Origin: JBJXHN01 sp046233135
Lineage (GTDB): Bacteria > Pseudomonadota > Alphaproteobacteria > Rhodospirillales > Rhodospirillaceae
Assembly: GCA_046233135.1 (NCBI GenBank)
Contig: JBJXHN010000017.1
Span: 1 to 6,355, forward strand
Direction of reading: 5' to 3'
DNA: 6,355 nucleotides
Of the stretch, positions 1-5,862 are shown piece after piece. Position numbers and translations under genes: made by a program. The notes under the pieces were generated by a model. The model was not told the origin of the DNA and made no database searches. It saw only the letters and a program-made list of their open reading frames with translations. The stretch's first letter is position 1; every line of letters starts with the position of its first letter.

Positions 1-2
1 GA

Positions 3-1382
3 TCAACTGGCGACGGCGACCGCCTCTGCCCCATCCAGCACCCGCGCGGCCCGGGCCACGGGATCGACGCGGTCCATGTCGGCAACCGTCCAGGCCAGCT
101 CCAGCAACGATTGCGCCGCCGTGGCGCCCATGACCAGATCCGCCTGACCCCGGAACTTGCGCTCGATATTGCTGTTGGACAGCGGCCGCTCCCGCGATCC
201 GATGGCACGCTCGACCACCTTGTGCAGGCGGCGCCCGTCGTCCAGGGTCACCGTCACATCCACCGAAGCCTCATGGCAGGCCGGATCGGAGGTGACGTGC
301 ACCTTGCGGCGCAGAGCGACGAGGTCGGGGTGGGTCACCGCTTCCTCGGTAAAGGCGGTGGGGGCGCCGTCCCCGCGCACCAGGGCGCAGGCGGCGGCGT
401 GGAAGACGCTGAACTTGCCTTCCAGACCCGTCCGGGGTTCGGTCTTGCCGGTCAGTTCCAGCACCAGCGGATGGGCGATCACGTCGACGGAGGCAATGCG
501 CGCCACATCGTCCCCCAGGTCCTCGCGCATCTGGATGCAGGCGTCGATGGTCGGATGGATGACGATGCCGCAGGCAAAGGGCTTGTAGGAGTTCAGCGCG
601 GTTTCCCATTCCTGGCCGAGGGTATCGAGGATCTCGCCATAGTCCTGCTTGGTCGACATCACGTTGGCCAGGCCCCGGGGCGCTTCCAGCGCGCGGTCCG
701 AGGAATCGAACCCGGCTTCGGCCAGGAAAGCGGCCATGGCACCGTTCTGGGCAGCGCGCCCCGGGTGAAAGCTCTTGCACATGGTGCCGAACATCTCGCG
801 GAAGCCCGACGACTGGGTGGCGGCGATGCCCATCGCCCAGGACTGGCGCCTGGCGTCCAGACCCAGAAGCTTGCCCACGGCCGCAGCCGCCCCCAGCACG
901 CCCGTGGTGCCGGTGATGTGCCAGCCGACATCGTAGTGGTCGGGGTAGAGCGCATTGCCGATGCGGCATTCCACTTCCATGCCGATGATCAGCGCGTCCA
1001 GGAAGGCCGGTCCGGACACAGGGCGGGATTCGGCAACAGCCAGCAGAGCCGAGGCCACCGGACCGGCGGGATGGATGATGGTCTTCAGGTGGGTGTCGTC
1101 ATAGTCCAGCACATGGGACGAAATGCCGTTCACCAGCGCGGCATGCAGCACGTCCAGCCGCTCGTCCCGCCCCAGGATGGAGGCGACGGCGGGGCCGGAA
1201 AAGGGCCTGACCCCCTGGATCACCCGGTCGACGGTCTCGTGACGGGCGCCACCGACCGCGCAGCCGAGCCAGTTGACGAAGGTCCGCACCCCTTCCTCCC
1301 GCACCGCCTGGGGGATCGATGCCGAATCGCAGTCCGCGATCCACTCGCAAAGGGCCATCGTGACGTCCGCGCGCTGAGCCAT
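3..1382 (-). CDS. MmgE/PrpD family protein (2-methylcitrate dehydratase / cis-aconitate decarboxylase superfamily)
   Basis: The product is 459 residues, normal for this cytoplasmic family, whose known members include 2-methylcitrate dehydratase, cis-aconitate decarboxylase and iminodisuccinate epimerase. The active-site blocks are present in order: HVLDYDDTH at residues 90-98, with HP at 104-105; GWHITGTTG at 153-161; K203 followed by FHPGRAAQNGA at 205-215; YKPFACGIVIHP at 266-277; and EGKFS at 321-325. Asp93, His155, Lys203 and Lys267 sit where I expect the catalytic residues, by analogy with cis-aconitate decarboxylase recalled from memory. The helical N-terminal domain (about 1-260) and C-terminal lid domain (about 265-440) both look whole. 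I chose the ATG at 1382 because a strong AAGGAGGAG lies just upstream; a TTG seven codons earlier has no such site. The gene is divergent from the GntR-type regulator, its probable controller. The family is certain, but the substrate is not: the family is diverse, and the neighbouring TctAB only suggests a di- or tricarboxylate. Confidence 0.93.
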   Translation of the reverse strand: MAQRADVTMALCEWIADCDSASIPQAVREEGVRTFVNWLGCAVGGARHETVDRVIQGVRPFSGPAVASILGRDERLDVLHAALVNGISSHVLDYDDTHLKTIIHPAGPVASALLAVAESRPVSGPAFLDALIIGMEVECRIGNALYPDHYDVGWHITGTTGVLGAAAAVGKLLGLDARRQSWAMGIAATQSSGFREMFGTMCKSFHPGRAAQNGAMAAFLAEAGFDSSDRALEAPRGLANVMSTKQDYGEILDTLGQEWETALNSYKPFACGIVIHPTIDACIQMREDLGDDVARIASVDVIAHPLVLELTGKTEPRTGLEGKFSVFHAAACALVRGDGAPTAFTEEAVTHPDLVALRRKVHVTSDPACHEASVDVTVTLDDGRRLHKVVERAIGSRERPLSNSNIERKFRGQADLVMGATAAQSLLELAWTVADMDRVDPVARAARVLDGAEAVAVAS

Positions 1383-1385
1383 TGT

Positions 1386-1394
1386 CTCCTCCTT
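1386..1394 (-). promoter_or_regulatory. Strong ribosome binding site of the MmgE/PrpD gene
   Basis: Read on the minus strand this is AAGGAGGAG, with the AGGAGG core 5 bases before the ATG at 1382. It decides the start codon: the upstream in-frame TTG at 1403 would place this site inside the coding region. Confidence 0.85.
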
Positions 1395-1435
1395 GTTCTC
1401 CAACGTTTCCCGGAAACCCCCGGATCTTCCCCCCT

Positions 1436-1465
1436 AGAAAACCGGCGCAGACTGTTTTTTGTCAA
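1436..1465 (-). promoter_or_regulatory. Candidate sigma-70 promoter for the MmgE/PrpD gene
   Basis: On the minus strand a perfect TTGACA -35 box (1465-1460) is followed after 18 bases by TTTTCT (1441-1436), a weak -10 box. Transcription would start near 1429, leaving a leader of about 45 bases that contains the strong ribosome binding site. The -35 box lies inside an inverted repeat, a sensible place for repressor control. The -10 is poor, so the exact start is uncertain. Confidence 0.5.
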
Positions 1466-1469
1466 CAGT
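1451..1469. promoter_or_regulatory. Inverted repeat ACTGTT-N7-AACAGT, candidate operator
   Basis: Perfect 6-base arms at 1451-1456 and 1464-1469 flank a 7-base spacer. Within it TGTCAACA (1460-1467) has the TGT-NN-ACA symmetry typical of sites bound by FCD-type GntR regulators. It covers the -35 box of the MmgE/PrpD promoter, so binding there would be expected to block transcription. The link to the adjacent regulator is inference. Confidence 0.45.
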
Positions 1470-1545
1470 TTAATCCGCTGCCCTCGCCAAGCCCGCCTAC
1501 ATCAGCGAGAAAATCGTTGTTTTAAGCGAATCTTTTATGCCGACA

Positions 1546-1575
1546 GTTGACGATAATGGGGTGTTGCGATAGCCA
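1546..1575 (+). promoter_or_regulatory. Candidate promoter for the GntR-type regulator, with GTTGAC site on the -35 box
   Basis: TTGACG at 1547-1552 is followed after 17 bases by TAGCCA at 1570-1575, a poor -10 box. The -35 box is contained in GTTGAC (1546-1551), the same hexamer found on the minus strand at 1466-1461 on the opposing promoter. Start of transcription would be near 1582, giving a leader of about 140 bases. The -35 is good and the -10 doubtful. Confidence 0.35.
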
Positions 1576-1598
1576 TAGCCTGCGCTTCCCCCTGGTGG

Positions 1599-1724
1599 AT
1601 GCGCACCAAGCCAGGACTTTTTCGGGTCATTCGGCGGGACTCCCGGGACGCTTCGTGCAAACATCGGCCTGCAGTCCGCCCGCATCCCAGATTGTCGCCA
1701 ATTGATCAACGGCCCGCCCCATGA
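1599..1724 (+). CDS. Possible 41-codon leader ORF overlapping the regulator start
   Basis: An ATG at 1599 opens a frame of 41 codons whose TGA (1722-1724) overlaps the regulator's ATG (1721-1723) as ATGA. The peptide is rich in Arg and Pro, starts MRTKPGLFRVIRRDSRDAS and resembles nothing I know. Its own ribosome binding site is poor (GGTGG directly against the ATG). The regulator also lacks a clear Shine-Dalgarno sequence, so coupled translation through this ORF is possible. The overlap could be chance in a GC-rich leader. Confidence 0.2.
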   Translation: MRTKPGLFRVIRRDSRDASCKHRPAVRPHPRLSPIDQRPAP

Positions 1725-2398
1725 ACGTCGAAGACACCCCGTCCAATATCGAAATCCTGAAAAGCGAAAGCTTGACCACCGTGGTCCGCGCCGAGATCGA
1801 AAGCATGGTCATGCGCGGTGAATTGCGCATGGGCGACCGGGTGAACGAGGTCGCCCTGGCCGTCCGCTTCGGCGTCAGCCGGGGGCCGATCCGCGAGGCC
1901 TGCCGGGCGCTGGCCGAAAAGGGATTGTTGACGAACATCCGCAACCGCGGCGCCTTCGTCCGCGTCATCTCGCTGGACGAAGCCCGCAAGCTCTATGAAG
2001 TCCGGGCCGGGATCTTCGGCTACGCCGGCTATCTGGTGGCCAGCCGGCCCGTCCCCGGCACCCTGAAGCGCCTGCGGGAGCTGGCCGATTCCATGATCGC
2101 ACTGGCCGAGAAGAACCGGACGGAGGAGTACTATCCTCTCAACCTGGCGTTCCACGACACCATCCTGGAAGCCACCGAAAACGACTATCTGATCAGCTTC
2201 TACAAGGACCTGGTGGCCAAGCTGCACCTGTTCCGCTCGCGCGGGCTGGTGCAGCCCGGATCGATCACCCAGTCGGCCAGGGAACACGATCAGATCGTCA
2301 AGGCCATCGCCACCGGCGAACCCACCCTGGCCTTCACCGCCGCCCATGATCACGTGACCTCCGGCCTGCGGCGGATGCTTTTCGCCATGGACGACTAG
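1721..2398 (+). CDS. GntR family transcriptional regulator, FCD (FadR-type) subfamily
   Basis: This 225-residue DNA-binding regulator has the usual FCD-subfamily length. Residues 12-80 form the N-terminal winged helix, with the recognition helix in GVSRGPIREACRAL (51-64) and the wing around RNRGAFV (74-80). Residues 86-220 form the all-helical FCD effector domain, including NLAFHDTI (141-148), AREHDQIVKAI (186-196) and the final HDHV (209-212). His145, His189 and His211 are the likely metal ligands. The first ligand, often Asp, is Asn141 here, a variant also seen in the family. Such regulators commonly bind small organic acids and repress neighbouring catabolic genes. The ATG at 1721 is the first possible start, because a TGA lies six codons upstream. 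No good Shine-Dalgarno is visible, so initiation may be weak, coupled to the leader ORF or leaderless. Its stop codon lies in the left arm of a palindrome. The gene is divergent from the MmgE/PrpD gene and convergent with the transporter operon, either of which it may control. Confidence 0.93.
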   Translation: MNVEDTPSNIEILKSESLTTVVRAEIESMVMRGELRMGDRVNEVALAVRFGVSRGPIREACRALAEKGLLTNIRNRGAFVRVISLDEARKLYEVRAGIFGYAGYLVASRPVPGTLKRLRELADSMIALAEKNRTEEYYPLNLAFHDTILEATENDYLISFYKDLVAKLHLFRSRGLVQPGSITQSAREHDQIVKAIATGEPTLAFTAAHDHVTSGLRRMLFAMDD

Positions 2399-2447
2399 AT
2401 CAAACCGCCTTAAATCTGCATCGATTTATGGCAGGCAATTTGATCTA
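2396..2447. repeat. Imperfect palindrome directly after the regulator gene
   Basis: TAGATCAAA (2396-2404) is exactly complementary to TTTGATCTA (2439-2447). Nested inside are CC/GG, GCC/GGC (2407-2409 and 2430-2432) and TAAATC/GATTTA (2411-2416 and 2423-2428), closing a 6-base loop. The regulator's TAG stop is the first three bases of the left arm. It is not a standard terminator, since no T run follows on the plus strand. It looks like half of a mobile or repetitive intergenic element. Confidence 0.6.
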
Positions 2448-2459
2448 AAAACATATAGT

Positions 2460-2513
2460 TAGGGCATCGAGTGGACCGGAAAACCGGTTCCCACTTTTCC
2501 GCTCGATGTTCTA
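2460..2513. repeat. Second palindrome, alphaproteobacterial intergenic-repeat type, ending in the AbrB-family stop codon
   Basis: As plus-strand RNA, 2460-2475 pairs with 2498-2513 over 16 pairs, three of them G-U, with a perfect core CATCGAG/CTCGATG (2465-2471 and 2502-2508). A small internal hairpin CCGG-AAAA-CCGG lies at 2476-2487. The wording ACCGGTTCCCACTTTTCC followed by a TCTAG-like end recalls short palindromic repeats scattered between genes in many alphaproteobacteria; that is memory and not a search. The CTA at 2511-2513 is the stop codon of the membrane protein gene. The structure may also help end transcription or protect the 3' ends of both convergent messages. Confidence 0.6.
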
Positions 2514-3566
2514 GCCTTTCTCCCGGGCCTGATCGCGCGGTCCCAGCCTGCGCCACACGCTTCCCGCCAAGGAATTGACGGCAATCGCCCGGATGGCGTG
2601 AAAGGCCGCGACCAGGGCCGCGTTCTGGGACAGGGCCTTGGCCGTCAGCACCATTTCGGCCATGCCGCCGGTGGCGAAGCACAGCACCAGCGTGCCGAAC
2701 GGCTCCTCGCTGACCGAGGCCATCAGGGCCGCGGCCAGCGCCATGATCACCCCGATGACCAGCAGCACCGCCATGCCCACCAGGGCCGCGCGGGGCACGG
2801 AGAGCAGCGCCTCCCGCTTGAACCGCGCGCCCAGGGCCATGCCCACCAGGACCTGGGCGGCCGCCTGTCCGGCAGGGGGAAGGCCGCCGACGGGCAAGCC
2901 GGTCATCGACAGCAGCGACACCGACACCATCGGCCCGACCAGCCATCCGGCGGCCAGCCCGGCCCGCTGCGCCGCCCATCCGCCCAGGGCGCCGACGCCC
3001 AGCAGCACGGCAATCCCCCAGGGCGATACCGGCCGGCTGTAGGCCACCAGCTCGAAGCTGCCCTGGGCATCCAGCAGCGCCAGGGCCAGGGGGATCAGGG
3101 TGACGATCAGGCCGACCCGCAGGGCATGGAGGATGGAAATGGTCATCCGATCCCCGCCGTGCCGCTCGGCAACGGCGGCCATTTCGAAGACGCCGCCCGG
3201 CAGCAGGGAAAAGAAGGCCGTGGCCAGATCGACCTTGCCCCAGCGGGCCATCAGCCGGGCGCAGGGGATGGCCAGCGCGATGCTCAGGGCCGTCGACCCC
3301 ACCATCACCGGCGCCCATTGGACCATGGCTCCGGCAACGTCGGGGGTCACAGACAGGCCGACCCCGGCCCCGATCACCACCAGCCCGGCCTTGTTCAGGG
3401 CCTTGGGCACGGAGACGGATCGCCCCGTCATGGCCATCACCCCGGTGACCGAGGCCGCCCCCAGAACCCAGGCCAGCGGCATGCCCGCCAGCGACCACAG
3501 CCAGCCGCCCAGGGCGGCCAGCCCGTAAGGAACCAGAGCGCAAAACACCGCGCGCGCCCGCATCAT
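2511..3566 (-). CDS. AbrB family integral membrane protein (Pfam AbrB, often labelled ammonia monooxygenase)
   Basis: The product is 351 residues, strongly hydrophobic, with about ten predicted membrane helices and no soluble domain. It shows the internal duplication of this family. LPGGVFEMAAVAERHGGD (122-139) leading to HALR (147-150) is echoed by TGGMAEMVLTAKA (299-311) leading to HAIR (323-326). Likewise LAWVLGAASVTG (31-42) is echoed by AGWLVGPMVSVSLLSMTG (206-223). Transport or export has been suggested for the family, but its function is poorly known. The ammonia monooxygenase label seen in databases is misleading, and it is unrelated to the small AbrB DNA-binding protein of Bacillus. 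I chose the ATG at 3566, one base after the stop of the SDR gene, with GGGGG 6 bases upstream. An ATG directly after it (3563) is equally possible. A GTG at 3593 would add nine residues and overlap the SDR gene, and is less likely. Last gene of the tct operon. Confidence 0.87.
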   Translation of the reverse strand: MMRARAVFCALVPYGLAALGGWLWSLAGMPLAWVLGAASVTGVMAMTGRSVSVPKALNKAGLVVIGAGVGLSVTPDVAGAMVQWAPVMVGSTALSIALAIPCARLMARWGKVDLATAFFSLLPGGVFEMAAVAERHGGDRMTISILHALRVGLIVTLIPLALALLDAQGSFELVAYSRPVSPWGIAVLLGVGALGGWAAQRAGLAAGWLVGPMVSVSLLSMTGLPVGGLPPAGQAAAQVLVGMALGARFKREALLSVPRAALVGMAVLLVIGVIMALAAALMASVSEEPFGTLVLCFATGGMAEMVLTAKALSQNAALVAAFHAIRAIAVNSLAGSVWRRLGPRDQAREKG

Positions 3567-3567
3567 G

Positions 3568-4353
3568 TCATGCCCCCATGTACAGGCCGCCACCCACGTG
3601 GATCACCTGGCCGGTGACATACCGTCCCGACTCTCCGGCCAGATACAGAACCGCCCGGGCGATGTCCTCCGGATAGCCCGGCAGGGGCGTCAGGGGGGCG
3701 CGGCCGCCCTTGAAATCGGGGCCGGCGGACCCGGCCGCCCGCTCCGTGTCGATCAGCGCCGGACTGATGGCATTGGCCGTGACCCCCAGGGGACCCAGCT
3801 CGACAGCCAGGGCACGGGTAAACCCTTCCAGCCCCGCCTTGGCCGCCATCACATGCGCCCGGTCGGCCGCCCCGATGCGCGCGCTGACACCGGAGATGTT
3901 GACGATCCGCCCCGCCCCGCTCGCACACAGGGCGTCCCGCGCGGCCTTGGCGGTCAGGAAGGCGGCGTCCAGGTTCACCGCCATCACCCGCCGCCAGTCC
4001 GCCAGGGACAGCTCGTGGAAAGGGGCATGGGGCCGGATGGCGGCGTTGTTGACCAGGATATCCAGCCGCCCCATGGCGGCGATGGCCTCGGTCACCAGCC
4101 GCCCCGGCCCGTCCGGATCGGTCAGGTCGGCGGCCAGGACATGGCCGCCACCGGCCTGGCGCGCCGTTTCCTCCAGGTCGCCGCCGGGGCGGGAGGCGGA
4201 GACGGTCACCACCGCGCCGGCCTCCGCCAGCGCCACGGCGATGGCCCGGCCGATGTTGCGGGCCGCCCCGGTGACCAGGGCCGTCCGCCCGGCCAGCGGC
4301 CTGTTGTGGATGAGGGTCGTCTCCTGTTCGGTCACACCACCCTCGCGCGTCAT
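3568..4353 (-). CDS. Short-chain dehydrogenase/reductase (SDR) family protein with atypical active site
   Basis: This 261-residue product has the length and Rossmann fold of a classical SDR. The cofactor motif is TGAARNIG (28-35), Asp76 is the conserved adenine-contacting Asp, NNAA is at 102-105 and Asn127 lies in MAVNLDAAF. The end of the second strand reads SASR (52-55) without an acidic residue, which favours NADP(H). The catalytic region aligns with FabG-type enzymes without gaps from Asn152 to Lys172. In that alignment the usual Ser is Gly155 and the usual Tyr is Val168, with His167 beside it. Only Asn127 and Lys172 of the Asn-Ser-Tyr-Lys tetrad remain. The C-terminal YVTGQVIHVGGG (245-256) is normal. 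The start at 4353 overlaps the tctA stop as ATGA and has AAGGAGG 7 bases upstream. It may oxidise or reduce a hydroxy or keto acid by a variant mechanism, or have lost redox activity. Family certain, reaction unknown. Confidence 0.92.
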   Translation of the reverse strand: MTREGGVTEQETTLIHNRPLAGRTALVTGAARNIGRAIAVALAEAGAVVTVSASRPGGDLEETARQAGGGHVLAADLTDPDGPGRLVTEAIAAMGRLDILVNNAAIRPHAPFHELSLADWRRVMAVNLDAAFLTAKAARDALCASGAGRIVNISGVSARIGAADRAHVMAAKAGLEGFTRALAVELGPLGVTANAISPALIDTERAAGSAGPDFKGGRAPLTPLPGYPEDIARAVLYLAGESGRYVTGQVIHVGGGLYMGA

Positions 4354-5846
4354 GCCCGGGCCTCCTTGCCGCGCCGCAGGGACGTCACCAGACGACCGAG
4401 GCGATGCTGGAACACGCTGCCGAGCGCCAGCACGAACAGCACCAGGGCGATGGGCCGGCCGAGGAAGCCGGTGGCGTCGCCATCGAAGATGATCATGGAC
4501 TGGGCCAGGGAGTTTTCCACCAGCGACCCCAGCACCAGCCCCATGATGATCGGCGCGGCAGAGAAGCCCTGGCGGTTCAGCCAATAGCCGACAAGCCCGG
4601 CCACCAGCATGATGTAGATATCGACCACCGACTGGTTGACCCCATAGGCTCCGACCACGCACAGCCCCAGCACCACCGGCCACAGCAGGTTCTTCGGCAC
4701 CATGGAGATGCGGGCGAACAGCCGCGCGCCATACAGGCCGACGCCGAGGAACAGCACGTTGGCCGCCAGCATGGCCGCGAAGATGCCGTACAGCAGGTCC
4801 GGCTGCTGCTCGAACAAATAGGGACCGGGGCGCAGCCCGTGGATCTGCAGCCCGCCCAGGATGATGGCGGTGGTGGCGGATCCGGGAATGCCCAGGGCCA
4901 GGGTCGGCACCATCGCCCCGCCGGTGGCGGCATTGTTGGCCGCTTCGGGGCCGGCAACGCCTTCGATCTCGCCCGTGCCGAACCTGTCTCCGTTGGGCGA
5001 CCAGCGCTTGGCTTCATTGTAGCCCACCAGAGCGGCCATGGTGCTGCCCTCGGCCGGCAGAATGCCGATGAAGGTGCCGATGCCGCTGGACCGCAGGATG
5101 GTCTTCCAGCAGCGGCGGATATCCTCGCGGGACGGCAGGCGCAGGGCTTCCACGCCGATGCGGGTCAGGGTCCGGGCCGGAATGGCGGCCTGCTTCAGCA
5201 GCTCGACGATGGCGAACAGGCCGATCAGAACCGGGATGAAATGGATGCCCTCGTACAGCTCGGGAACGCCGAAGGTGAAACGCTCCACCCCGGTGGTCAG
5301 GTTGACGCCGACGGTGGCGATCAGCACGCCAAGGGCGCCGCCGATCAGGTTCTTCACCGAAGACTTGCCGCTGATCGAGGCCAGCATGGACAGACCGAAG
5401 ACAGCCAGGGCGAAATACTCCGGCGGACCGAAGGCATAGGCCACATTGGCCAGCAGCGGAGCGGCCAGGATCAGCACGACCAGCGAAAAGATGCCGCCGA
5501 CCACGCTGGCAAAGGCGGCCATGCCCAGGGCACGGCCGGCCTGGCCCTTCTGGGCCATGGGAAAACCGTCCAGAGCGGTGGCCGCCGCCGGCGGTGCGCC
5601 CGGCGCGTTGATCAGGATGGCGGTGATCGACCCGCCGAAGGTTCCGGCACAATAGAGGGCCGACAGCATGGCGATGGCCGGCACCGGCTCCAGATAGATG
5701 GTGAAGGGCAGCAGCAGGGCCACGGCCATGCTGGAGCTGAGGCCCGGCAGGGCGCCGACGAAGATGCCCACCAGCACGCCGACGACGATGACCGCCAGGC
5801 TGACGGGGTCCACGAGGACAGAGAATCCCTGGATGATCGCTTCCAT
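4350..5846 (-). CDS. tctA: Tripartite tricarboxylate transporter large permease, TctA family
   Basis: The product has 498 residues, typical for TctA, the large inner-membrane subunit with about 10-12 helices that imports di- or tricarboxylates by ion symport together with TctB and a periplasmic TctC protein. Family blocks are clear: GALPGL (31-36), INAPGAPPAAATALDGFPMA (79-98), SGKSS (159-163), GILPAEGSTMAALVGYNEAK (261-280), the hallmark GVAGPEAANNAATGG (296-310) with TLALGIPGSATTAIILGG (315-332), and GSLVENSLAQSM (440-451). The two GxLP motifs near 31 and 261 mark the internal twofold repeat. The start at 5846 has GGGAG upstream and begins 16 bases after the tctB stop. The 3' end overlaps the SDR gene by 4 bases. 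The gene is intact; substrate specificity rests mostly with the missing TctC and cannot be read here. The symbol denotes the family, not proven citrate transport. Confidence 0.95.
   Translation of the reverse strand: MEAIIQGFSVLVDPVSLAVIVVGVLVGIFVGALPGLSSSMAVALLLPFTIYLEPVPAIAMLSALYCAGTFGGSITAILINAPGAPPAAATALDGFPMAQKGQAGRALGMAAFASVVGGIFSLVVLILAAPLLANVAYAFGPPEYFALAVFGLSMLASISGKSSVKNLIGGALGVLIATVGVNLTTGVERFTFGVPELYEGIHFIPVLIGLFAIVELLKQAAIPARTLTRIGVEALRLPSREDIRRCWKTILRSSGIGTFIGILPAEGSTMAALVGYNEAKRWSPNGDRFGTGEIEGVAGPEAANNAATGGAMVPTLALGIPGSATTAIILGGLQIHGLRPGPYLFEQQPDLLYGIFAAMLAANVLFLGVGLYGARLFARISMVPKNLLWPVVLGLCVVGAYGVNQSVVDIYIMLVAGLVGYWLNRQGFSAAPIIMGLVLGSLVENSLAQSMIIFDGDATGFLGRPIALVLFVLALGSVFQHRLGRLVTSLRRGKEARA
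4361..4367 (-). promoter_or_regulatory. Ribosome binding site of the SDR gene, inside the 3' end of tctA
   Basis: On the minus strand this reads AAGGAGG, 7 bases before the ATG at 4353. It fixes the SDR start at the ATGA overlap and rules out longer frames extending back into tctA. Confidence 0.85.
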
Positions 5847-5862
5847 TTTCCGGCTCCCGGGG

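Larger units (their letters stand above)
1383..1720. other. Divergent control region between the MmgE/PrpD gene and the GntR-type regulator
   Basis: These 338 bases separate two divergent genes. The part from about 1441 to 1560 is visibly richer in A and T than the flanking genes, with runs such as CTGTTTTTTGTCAACAGTTT and GTTGTTTTAAGCG. It holds one promoter candidate for each direction, each with a TTGAC core as its -35 box, plus an inverted repeat, a hairpin followed by five T, and a 41-codon ORF ending on the regulator's start codon. An 8-base palindrome TTGATCAA lies at 1702-1709, just before the regulator start. No tRNA or recognisable riboswitch is seen. Confidence 0.75.

Noticed and set aside
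1383..1403. TTG start at 1403 for the MmgE/PrpD gene
   Set aside because: The strong ribosome binding site would fall inside the coding region, and ATG at 1382 has ideal spacing.
111..1550. A 479-codon open frame on the plus strand opposite the MmgE/PrpD gene
   Set aside because: It is rich in His, Gly, Gln and Arg with no recognisable domain, and lies fully opposite a clear family match. It is a typical GC-rich antisense shadow.
1497..1709. A 70-codon minus-strand ORF in the divergent control region
   Set aside because: No ribosome binding site or similarity that I recognise, and it covers promoter-like DNA; probably chance.
2396..2447. Palindrome as a simple intrinsic terminator of the regulator gene
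   Set aside because: No T run follows the stem on the plus strand, and the outer arms are AT-rich, so it is better described as a palindromic repeat with unproven terminator function.
2598..3617. A 339-codon plus-strand frame opposite the AbrB-family gene
   Set aside because: Low-complexity composition rich in His, Gly, Gln and Arg, no motif, and the opposite strand carries the well-supported membrane protein.
4354..4683. Upstream extension of the SDR gene to a start at 4683
   Set aside because: The extra 110 residues are an out-of-frame reading of tctA. The AAGGAGG at 4361-4367 and the ATGA overlap fix the start at 4353.
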